A stretch of 64,000 nt of DNA from Tricholoma matsutake. Taxonomy: Eukaryota; Basidiomycota; Agaricomycetes; Agaricales; Tricholomataceae. Within the stretch, counting starts at the first letter, position 1. Every line of letters starts with the position of its first letter. The position numbers were made by a program, and so were the translations under genes. Below are positions 55,751 through 64,000 of the stretch, one piece after another. A model generated the notes under the pieces. It was not told the origin of the DNA, made no database searches, and saw only the letters and a program-made list of their open reading frames with translations. The stretch lies in contig AP026543.1 of the NCBI GenBank assembly GCA_026075535.2, forward strand, positions 10,540,001-10,604,000, given 5' to 3'.

Positions 55751-56305
55751 TGTTATGATTTTGTTATCGTAACCCAGACGTATGCTGGCAAGACCGGGTA
55801 CTTCATTTTTCCTTTGCATTCAACTTGACTCATTCTGATGGGAGATACTTTGATGCCTGACTCCCACCATTTGACATGCTGCACTGCAGCACCCCTTGAC
55901 ATCGGACCCTGGACATCAGATCCGTGACGTCGGACGCCTCATGCTTGGCATGAGGCTTATTGTTCTATTGTTCTTTCTATTATTACTTGACAAGGATCTC
56001 ATATTCTGATTGGACGATAGACATCTCTGAACCATATATAAGCTACAGTAATACTGCCTGTATTCCTTAGCTTGACCTAATTCAACCAACGGTCTTAGAC
56101 TCAACCAGAACACTCAACAGTCTTGAAAGTCTCTAGCTGTGATAAACTCGAATTTGACAGTTGGAAAGCCTCCAACTGTGATGTACGAACCAACGGTCTA
56201 CTCAGAAAGCATCTGAGTATGGATAGCCATGTTGACTTAGGAAGCATCAAGTCCCAAACAGAACCCGATTATGATCAGGCTGAGTTAAGACCTATAGTCT
56301 TAACA
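55751..56305 (+). repeat. Gypsy C 3' LTR
   Basis: 555 bp, same ends as 49229-49849, followed by target duplication GTGCT at 56306-56310. Confidence 0.92.
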
Positions 56306-56665
56306 GTGCTTAAGCACATTAAGTAGTCCTATCCCTGTTTTGAGATTGGAGGTGCTTGAGCAGGAAGGGTGCTCAAGCTTGGTGGGTCTGCTTGAGTGGG
56401 GAGCTTGCTTGAGCAGAGAGCATGCTTGAGCAAGGTGGGTGCTTGAGCAGGAGGGTGCTTGAGTGGGGAGTGGGGATAGTGCTTGAGCAGGAGGATGCTT
56501 GAGTGGGGAGGGTGCTTGAGCAGGGAGGGTGCTTTAGCAGCATGGTTGAGACAGGACATGAGCTCAGGGTGTTCAATTATTGTTTCTGTGCATACAATGT
56601 TACAGGCAATATGTGCTTAAGCTGACTTATACTTAAGCAAGCCGTGCATCTACCTCTTATGTTGC
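56306..56665 (-). repeat. D-family LTR segment, right of element C, with minisatellite
   Basis: Resumes the sequence broken at 49228. 56606-56665 is an inverted copy of the start of the 48816 segment (about 85% by eye), so two D-family LTRs meet tail to tail around element C. Contains the minisatellite at 56345-56545. Confidence 0.6.
56345..56545. repeat. Minisatellite, GTGCTTGAGCAGGGAGG-type units
   Basis: About a dozen irregular 15-25 bp units built on TGCTTGAG(C/T)(A/G)GGGAG. It lies inside the D LTR segment and probably grew from its GCTTAAG-rich sequence. Confidence 0.85.
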
Positions 56666-56678
56666 TTGAGCAAACCCC

Positions 56679-59048
56679 CTATAGATTCATGCATAGGATG
56701 TCCTGCTCCTTGCCCTGCTGTGTGATGCCTTCCAGTGCCCAAATGGTGGACAGGTCTGGCTGCAACAACACAATGTTTTGATTGTCATTGCTGCCATCCC
56801 CATGGTCTGCACATTGGAAGAGGGCATTGGTCTTCCCCATGCTATGACCCAGATGGTGGTGCAAGGAGAAGTCAAATCTGGATAGATACAGGGACCAACA
56901 AGCTTGATGACAGTTCAATTTCTTGGCCGTCACAAAGTACTCAAGATTTGTGTGATCCGTCCAAATTTCTGCCTTGTGTTGGGCACCCTCAAGGAAGTGT
57001 CACCACTCCTCAAGCGCATGCATTATTGCCAACATCTCCTTGTCATGGATCTGGTAGTTTTGCTCTACAGCACTCAGGCTTTTGGAGGAGAATGCAACAG
57101 GATGCCATTTCTGGTCCTCCAGAGACTGCTGAGACAACACGGTGCCCATTGCAAAGTCAGAACTGTCAGCTTCTATACAAAAGGGGCGTGAATCATCAGC
57201 AAAGGTAAGAATGGGAGTGGAAGTGACCATCTCCTTAAGCTTTTCAAATGCCTCCTGTTGTGCACTCCATGCCTCCTTTTCTGTCAAGTTGAACAGTGGT
57301 CATGCATGATGTGAGAAATCCTTCATAAAACACCAATAGAAATTGATGAAGCCCAGGAAATACTGCTTGACTGTGGGCATTGGCCAAGCTGTGACCCCAT
57401 TCACCTTGATAGGATCCATCTCCACCTGACCCTCTGAGATAATCAGGCTGAGGTACTTGATCTTGGTCTTCTCAAACTCGCACTTGTCCTGATGAAGGTA
57501 GAGTTTGTATACCATTGAAGTCATTCTAGGATGAGGCACATAATGCAATGGTGCTCTTCAACCATGTGAGTGAAGATGAGGTTGTCATCAAGATAGATAA
57601 AAACAATGCCTTCAAGGATGAGGTCATGGAAGATGTCATTCATCATGGTCTGAAAGGTGGCAGGACTATTAGTAAGGCCAAAGAACATGATGAGCAGTTC
57701 AAAAAGACCATGGTTGGTATGAAAGGCTGCCTTCCACTCATCTCCCTCCTTTATCCTTGCATTATTGTAGCCCAAAATACATTGAGCTTGGTGAAGTATC
57801 GGGCTCCATGGAGCTGGTTCACAAGTTTGGAGATGAGAGATAATGGGTAGTAATTTTTGACCATGATGTCATTGAGCCTTCTGTAGTCTTGAACTGGTCA
57901 AAGTGAGCCATCCTTCTTCTTGACAAAGAAAAAGGGAGAGGCCATGGATGACTTCGATGGTCGAATACATCCAGAGGCCAGGTGCTCATCGATGAACTGG
58001 TCAAGCTGTCACTGTTCTTCAGGAGAGAGAGAATGAAGGGGTTGCACCGGGGGTGAGTTCGATTGCATGATCCCATGGCTTGTGCACAGGGAGAGAGTTG
58101 AACAATTCCTTGGAGAACACATCCCTGAACTCATGGAGATGAGGAGGCAAGGAATCAGTAGAGAATTTAGCAGCATTGTTTTTGTGGAATGCCTCAGCGA
58201 GGTGTTGGGATATGTTTGATGTAGCACACACCTCATGCAATGGACGAATCGCAGTGTAGAAGATCCGATCACCATCCTCCACTTCCTCTGGCTCCTCATC
58301 ATCATCATCCAAGTCTGGCATCAGATCAGGAACCCCTTCTAACTCCACTTCAGGGGTCTGGCACAACACTTCTGAGTGCATTGTATTGATGCCCTTTGTC
58401 CATGGCACTCTTGTCTGGCTTTCGTGAAACAAGTGCAACAGCAGGATGGACACCAGCTCATTGTAACCACCCCAGTATGCCAGTTGACCTCTGGGTTATG
58501 GTCTCAAAGCCATGGATAGCCCAAATCACCTTCTGTTTTACTAATTGGGTGACAGCAAAAAGGGCATGCTCACTATGATCTTTGTAATGGAGGACCAGGT
58601 CTACAACCTCTCAGATGGCACCAGCTTCATTTGGGGACCCATCCACATTATAAACAGGTATCGGACATGAGAGTGAGCAAGTATTCAGGCAATGTTGTTG
58701 TGCGAGATGGGCATCGATGAAGAGACTGGTTGCACCAGAGTCCAGGAGCACAGAGACACCGAGTATCTGTCCAGTATCGGTAGTCTGTAGTTTGATTGCT
58801 AGGTTCAAGGAATGTGTAGAGGGAGTGGATGCAATGATATATTTGTGTGGTAGTTTGTGCTTCCATGATTTAATTTTGGGGTGTGGGGCAGAGGGAAAGA
58901 TGGGAAGAGCAGGTACGTCTTCAGCCAACTTTGAAGGGTCAAAGAGGGGAACAGTCATGGAAATAGATTCATTCTCTAGGGACTCAACTGACAAAAATTC
59001 AAAGTGGTTATGGACAGGCAGTGAGGATGTACAATTCACTTGCTGCAA
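56679..59048 (-). pseudogene. Gypsy D Pol (protease, RT, RNase H; integrase missing)
   Basis: Protease SVLLDSGATSLFIDAHLAQQ (58611-59048). Linker with [36 protein letters not shown], then [40 protein letters not shown] and YLDDNLIF (57521-57775) in shifted frames. RNase H: FCIEADSSDFAMGTVLSQQS and HDKEMLAIMHALEEW, TGA, then WTDHTNLEYFVTAKKLN (56679-57287). The frame ends at KEQDILCMNL and runs into LTR sequence at 56665, so roughly 1.5 kb of integrase and chromodomain has been deleted. The fragments at 6118 and 48205 show what the missing end looked like. Confidence 0.88.
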
Positions 59049-60315
59049 ATAGCAAAATCCTGCTCCTCTACAACTTCTGACTTGATCTCCTCTGCAACCT
59101 GATCCTTCACTTCCTTGACATCTACAAGTGCCATCAGGTCTTGGAGGAGTTCATATTGCCCCTTGGGGGTGAGCATGCAGATATCCTGATGATGGGGACA
59201 CACTCTGGCCCTGTGCCCAGTTTCCCCACAGCAGTAGCAGAGATCCAACCTATATGACAGCTATGGGCCACATCAACATCCATTGGTACCAGGACATTGA
59301 TGTTGGGTGCAGGAGTCTGATGGAGAATGGGGTTATGGTGGGGAAGGGTTTGATTGAAGGTGTAGGGCACATGAGTGGTAGTTGGAGCATGGAATGCAGC
59401 ATTAAACACTGCATTTGTGAGTTGGTTCTCATCACAGAGTGAAGCAGCTTCATACCAAGCATAGATATCATTGTCCACCGGGTGCCCTTCCAACATCTGT
59501 GCAATCTGGTCCTGAATCTCTGGATTGAGGCCCCGTTGGAACTTCACCACTACTGGTAGCTCACTCCCATATCCTGCCATGTCCACTGAATCCTTAAACT
59601 CATCGATATAATCATCCACCAATCGACATGCCTGATGGTAAGAGGATGACTCGAGCCGTGTCACTGCTTGGTGGCACTTGTTGAGGGGACAAAAGTGGCA
59701 TACAAACTCTGCTCAAAAGTCACCCCAAGTGGAGAAAGATAGAGAACCAAGCTCTTCAGTTTGGTGCAGAATACGGTCCACATAGAGATAGGTGCATTCA
59801 GATTTCATGTATGTGAAGGCCCAATAAATATTTGCAGCATCGTCAACAAATTGATGTGACTGGAGACTGATGTACAACTCACAGGAATTAAGGAATGCAC
59901 ACCCCTGTGCATGCACATCATTAAATTCAGTGGGGGGGGATGGTTTGATCTGGGTGTGCTCCTTAGTGGGCGCGTTAGGCAGCACATCATTGTTGGGCGT
60001 GCTTGGAGTCACAATGGGGGGAATATTGGTCAAGGAGGTAGTCTGAAGGGTTCTGACAAAGTTTTCAATCGTAGATTTAAGCGAATTGATTTCCACGCAT
60101 ATTCCGGTAATGTCACTTTCAGGCGTGTTGAGGTGCTCTGATGCGTCCATGGTGCTAGGGGGCACATTAGGCAAAAATGGGGGTGCACTAAAGGCAGGAC
60201 TGTCAGGAACAGTGTGTAGGGAGTCTGTGGAGCTTCAGGAAGCATCATCCAGTCTGTACCTGCCTATCTTGGGCAGTGTGTTCACAATTTTGGGCCTTAG
60301 GAGAGAGTTTTCTAC
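59036..60315 (-). pseudogene. Gypsy D Gag
   Basis: Reads upstream from 60300 (NTLPKIGRYRLDDAS, then TGA) through MDASEHLNTPESDITGICVE, FLNSCELYISLQSHQFVDDA, YWAFTYMKSECTYLYVDRIL, a TGA after STWGDF, LESSSYHQACRLVDDYIDEF, MAGYGSELPVVVKFQRGLNP and PVDNDIYAWYEAA. After a frame change it ends with the CCHC knuckle CYCCGETGHRARVC at about 59200. The 5' end is cut by the MITE-like repeat at 60316. Confidence 0.85.
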
Positions 60316-60678
60316 TATAAGGGCAACCTCAGCCTCTAGCAAAGGGAAATCCAGAATTAAAATTCTACTACATATTACAGGGATTGGAGGCACACCTAGC
60401 AAAGGCAAATCTAAAAATAGAAAAGCCAGAGATAGGCACATCAAAACCGCCAAATGACATCATACCAAGGGGTAGATGTTGGAAGGGGTGTTCTGCCTCT
60501 AATCATAAAACTGTCAACATGCACAAATGTGATAAAACAGGAAATTAGTAATAAAATAAGGAAAAATCATAGAAAATGAAGAATAGAAGGAAATGAAGTG
60601 AGGGAAAATATAGGACGAATGTAAAAAATAGGAGAAACACACAGGGCACCCCCCTGAGTCCCCCCTAGTCCCCTTACA
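60316..60678 (+). repeat. MITE-like repeat, copy 2
   Basis: 363 bp, same orientation as copy 1, starting TATAAGGGCAACCT and ending AGTCCCCTTACA. Most complete copy. It ends directly against the broken Harbinger transposase. Confidence 0.8.
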
Positions 60679-61408
60679 AGAACCCTCCCAGCCACTGACA
60701 ATATAGACAAATCTGTGATTGAAATTGCATGCAGCAAGACAGTTCTGGGTTACATGTCCTTTGCGATCATGAGCCATGGCATGCTGCCCTGCTGTACCAG
60801 AGCAGTCAAAATGTGTTCCATCAATTGCCCCAATAGCACCATCAAAGTAAACTTTGGGTTATCATAGATATATGAGGAAATAGGGTCATTGATCTTTGGC
60901 AGCTGGACAAAGTCAGAATAAAAAGGTTTAGATGAAAAAATGAGCAGCATCTTCAGGAAATATCTAGGCAAGGTTGATGTAAATTTAGATCTCTAGTGAA
61001 AGGGTGGAAACATACTTGGAGATTGTATCATTTGAACACTGAAACCTTTTGAATTGAGAGTCCTGTAACACATCTATACAAGAATATTGCCAGCTGTTCT
61101 TTGAGAAGAACATCCTTAGAGTGTGATACTCCAATGATTTGGAGGCATGAGACAAGGATCTGGAAGACATGTTTATGGACACCAAGCTCACAGCAAATGT
61201 GCTCAGGGTGACCATTTAATAATTCAGCAACCCAGGCAGCACCTGATAAGGCAGAGGTATGATATGGTGTTTTGCAAAAGAGTGGAGTAGTATAAGTGAT
61301 GGTTTCAGCAACAGCAGCATTGACAATGATACCAGCAGCATGTGCAATAAGGCATCGCCTCTGATCACGGTCCATACTAGTCAAGATAAAGTGACAGACA
61401 TATCTCAT
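60679..61408 (-). pseudogene. Harbinger DDE_4-type transposase fragment
   Basis: Reads MRYVCHFILTSMDRDQRRCL, KTPYHTSALSGAAWVAELLN, GVHKHVFQILVSCLQIIGVS, LKEQLAIFLYRCVTGLSIQK, then FQCSNDTISKY, YSDFVQLPKIN and, in another frame, the catalytic block FDCSGTAGQHAMAHDRKGHV, TQNCLAACNFNHRFVYIVSG and WEGS. It is cut at WEGS by the end of MITE copy 2. The N-terminal layout differs from the transposase at 25403-26835, so this is a second Harbinger family. It contains several frame changes. Confidence 0.82.
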
Positions 61409-61466
61409 GTGATATATATACTAGTGCAGAGCATTCCATGCAATGCAAATAGGCATATCTTGCAAT

Positions 61467-61738
61467 TGTAAGGGGACTAGGGGGGACTAGGGGGGACTAG
61501 GGGGGGTGCCCTGTGTGTTTCTCCTAATTTTTACATTTGTCCTATATTTTTCCTCACTTCATTTCCTTCTATTCTTCATTTTCTATGATTTTTCCTTATT
61601 TTATTACTAATTTCCCTTTCTATCACATTTGTGCATGTTGACAGTTTTATATTTAGAGACCCTTCCGACATCTACTCCTTGGTATGATGTCATTCAGCAG
61701 CCTTGATCTGCCTATTTCCACCTATTTCTATTTTTACC
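61467..61738 (-). repeat. MITE-like repeat, copy 3 (inverted, truncated)
   Basis: Starts TGTAAGGGGACTAGGGGGG, with the GGGGGACTA unit present three times, and follows the reverse complement of copy 2 to about 61738, where similarity stops. Together with copy 2 it brackets the Harbinger fragment in inverted orientation. Confidence 0.78.
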
Positions 61739-63491
61739 TGTCAAAACTGCACCCATTTGAACACCACAACTGTGGTGCCAGTTTTTTTTTACCATGGTTG
61801 GCCCCTGCTTTTCCCTTGTTCAAGGGAGAATGTTGATTGCATGCTTAGATGATAGACATAGGTGAAAAAGCAAAAATAAATGTTTATAATCACTATATAT
61901 ATACATGCATAAGTACTATATACCAAAAAAGTGAGGGGAAATAGTCAGGAATGAGTAGAGGGGCATGCTCATAGTCAGAGATGATGAGTGCAACAGTGTT
62001 GCACGTGTTGATCAACTGTGGGAGACAGGGTTGATGACTTTCCACCATATCCAGCCTCAACTTTTGCTGGGCTAGCATGATCATCTCTGCCATGATTTTG
62101 CAGCTTGAAACAGATTCTGCTTGGTTGAGCCGGTGTAAAATCATATTGTTATGATGTTCTTGACCTTATGTATGGAATGGAAACAATGCAATGAATGACT
62201 ATTAAAAAAGGGGGCAATAGTATTTGGGTGGGATGGTGGGTGAAAGATAGTGAGCGAGGATAATTAACTATGTAAATTATACAGTGGCCAACAAAACTGT
62301 TCCAATGTTTTCAAACCTTTAACAAGTGTACTTGAATAAAATGAAATAAATTGTCATAAAATCTGAGAAAATTATGGAATATATGTACGAGCAAATAGTA
62401 CGATGGTAGCAGTGAGAAAACGATGGGTCGAATGATCAATGTGCTGGCGTTGACGTTCGGCTGGACACCGGTTGCCGGTGGTCTCTCGGCAGGCTAGAGA
62501 GACACCGGCACCCTTGCTCAATGTTCCATTGTTCTCAAAAAAGGAAATTGTTTGGTTCTGATGACCAAAGTCCCTTACTCCACCACATCATGTCTATTGG
62601 GGAGCTTTTATTGAATAAATACTTAATTATATAAGTAAAAAATATGGGTAGAGCTACAAATTGAATCTCCAAGTTTGAATGTGCTAAAAATAAACTGGTT
62701 GAGTGTTAAAGCTTGTTATAAAGTTGAGCAGAGAGTCTGTGAAGGAGGTGGAGGGTATACAATAGCAGAAAGAGCATAGATAATGTCCTCATTTGTACCC
62801 TTAGCCTTTACACCATAGTATTTGCACAGTCTGTTAAGCTGTGCACGCAAGAGGTTTCGAAGTAGTGCCGTGTTACGAAGATCGATGGCGGCTTCAATAA
62901 GGAGAACTCGGAATTTTTACTCCTAGTTTTCGAATGGAACAGGGCAAAACAATGATAAAAACAATGACCCTCGACATAATTACTGGCGCCTACGCTAAGG
63001 AAGCAAAACTGGGGCGCGAGATCGACATTAACCAGGGCTACACTAAGCATGGACGGGAGAAGGAGGGATCGGCAAGCACCCACCTCTGCCGCTGCGAGCA
63101 ACTGCTCGCAGGGTGGAAGACAGGTGCTAATGGACGACTACACCACCCAGGGGACGAAAAAAGGACGAACGACAGGAAGAAGAGCAGCACCCCATCCATC
63201 CGCTGCCGGCGAGTGACCGCTCTCAGGGTGGAAACAGGGAGAAACTGGAGCAGGGACGATGGGAAGACAACGACGACGAGGAAAACCGAAAAAAAGGCCC
63301 GAGAGACATCCATCTCTTGGGCTGTAGGTACTTTTTTTTCTTTTCTCATTCCATTGTCTTGTTACTAGCTGAGTAGTCCCCCATGCAACCGACAACCTCT
63401 CTCGTGATATGCGAGCTGGGGAGCTTTTGTAAATTTCATTTTCTCTTTCTTAGCTTCCTCGTGCATATATAATTGTAGTACAGAATTAGGT
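61739..63491. other. AT-rich intergenic region
   Basis: No gene supported. It holds a Tc1-like end at 62282, a hairpin at 62474-62509 and, from about 62950, a GC-richer stretch whose long open frame (62934-63368, +) is only composition: basic, without motif, ending in T-rich sequence. A promoter or 3' flank of the gene at the right edge may lie near 63300-63490. Confidence 0.45.
62282..62310 (+). repeat. Tc1/mariner-like terminal sequence
   Basis: CAGTGGCCAACAAAACTGTT directly after a TA dinucleotide resembles Tc1-type ends (CAGTGGC...). No opposite end or transposase was found nearby. Confidence 0.35.
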
Positions 63492-63851
63492 TCAGGTTCG
63501 CGGTTCGGAGGAATGTCTCAGAGAACCGGACCGAACCGAACTGGGGGTATGCGTGTCCTCACGTTTCCCCTTTTCTTTTTGTGCTGTCCCAACAAGAGCC
63601 GTGCGTCGAAACGTAGCAAAATAGTCTTTGGCGTCAACTTCACTGATTGGAGTCTTAACAACAGCTTTTACCAATTCTTGGTCGTCTCCTGTTCCTTTCC
63701 ACTCCAACCGAACTTCGAATGTTTTATGCCATATTTGATTTGTAGTATCGTCAGTGGATTCAGCTCCGAAAAGATATGTTCTTGTGATTGCCTCTCCCCT
63801 CCTGAAATATCTTGTTGACTGTCTGATAAAATCATACAACTTGAAGGAATC
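63492..63851 (-). CDS. 3' exon of an unidentified host gene (partial)
   Basis: An in-frame stretch begins at 63851 just after a CCTGTAG splice acceptor and runs to a stop at 63492: DSFKLYDFIRQSTRYFRRGE, AITRTYLFGAESTDDTTNQI, WHKTFEVRLEWKGTGDDQEL, VKAVVKTPISEVDAKDYFAT, then a low-complexity Lys/Ser/Arg tail. Composition looks like a normal fungal gene, unlike the neighbouring repeats. The rest of the gene should lie beyond the right edge. I do not recognise the family. Confidence 0.4.
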   Translation of the reverse strand, partial: DSFKLYDFIRQSTRYFRRGEAITRTYLFGAESTDDTTNQIWHKTFEVRLEWKGTGDDQELVKAVVKTPISEVDAKDYFATFRRTALVGTAQKEKGKREDTHTPSSVRSGSLRHSSEPRT

Positions 63852-64000
63852 CTACAGGATTGTTTTTGCATCTTGGCGGTAATTGGGCCTGACCGAGCCC
63901 TTAAGCAGGATAAGCCTTATCTCGAGTCGTTCAGCTTTTTCAGGACAAATTTCTGGCTTTTCAACGACACTGTTCTATTGTGTGGATGTATGCATGAGCA

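Larger units (their letters stand above)
49229..56305 (+). mobile_element. Ty3/gypsy LTR retrotransposon C (related to A)
   Basis: 7,077 bp, plus strand, LTRs TGTTATGATT..AGTCTTAACA, target duplication GTGCT (49224-49228, 56306-56310). Order: LTR, gag (50131-50982), protease, acidic spacer, RT, RNase H, integrase, chromodomain, linker, 127-residue module, LTR. Gene order, knuckle variant, protease and module match element A, so A and C are sister families. Purine-rich AGAGAGAGGGTGA precedes the 3' LTR. Confidence 0.94.

Noticed and set aside
62934..63368. 144-codon open frame on the plus strand as a gene
   Set aside because: Basic, low-complexity composition, no motif, and overlapping long frames on the other strand; typical chance ORF in GC-rich DNA.

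Overview
The window looks like a transposon-dense, heterochromatin-like stretch of a filamentous fungus. It is most likely an Agaricomycete (mushroom-forming basidiomycete). This is an inference from short 50-56 nt introns with GT..AG ends, chromodomain Ty3/gypsy elements, a LINE with an RNase H region, pogo, hAT and Harbinger transposases, and a fungal-type NTPase-TPR (NLR-like) gene. I see no rRNA genes, functional tRNAs or CRISPR arrays. Only two stretches look like ordinary host genes: the NLR-like gene at 29851-32101 (-) and a 3' exon at the right edge (63492-63851, -).

Layout. 208-1864 is a broken pogo/Tigger transposase. 3217-4924 is a decayed hAT transposase cut by a roughly 0.4 kb MITE-like repeat (4925-5363). 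6118-6692 is the tail of a gypsy integrase. 8795-27100 is one PIF/Harbinger element of about 3.5 kb with two convergent genes, a Myb-like partner and a DDE transposase. Its Myb-like gene is split by a 14.8 kb gypsy element (A, 9904-24738, target duplication atcat), and A's reverse transcriptase is split in turn by a second gypsy (B, 14048-20263, target duplication catac). 28233-28602 is a tRNA-derived SINE with a 10-bp target duplication. 32213-37909 is a young copia element (LTRs differ at 2 of 261 positions) inserted just upstream of the NLR-like gene. 38320-46093 is a full-length LINE with a 19-bp target duplication. 46240-48815 holds pogo-like, hAT and gypsy fragments. 49229-56305 is a gypsy element (C, target duplication gtgct) related to A and inserted into the LTR of another gypsy family (D). 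D itself lies at 56306-60315 (-). 60316-61738 is a Harbinger fragment between inverted copies of the MITE-like repeat. The last 2 kb is AT-rich with few genes.

Two themes link the elements. First, inactivation is dominated by CpG loss: most nonsense codons inspected sit where arginine CGA would become TGA, and four unrelated enzymes have lost a catalytic Asp to Asn at a codon-boundary CpG. This fits CpG-directed cytosine methylation and deamination. Second, gypsy elements A and C both carry, after the chromodomain, an ungapped 127-residue module with CPHG and CPKCC motifs. It is about 65% identical between them, as conserved as their integrases, and I do not recognise it. It is the best candidate here for something undescribed.
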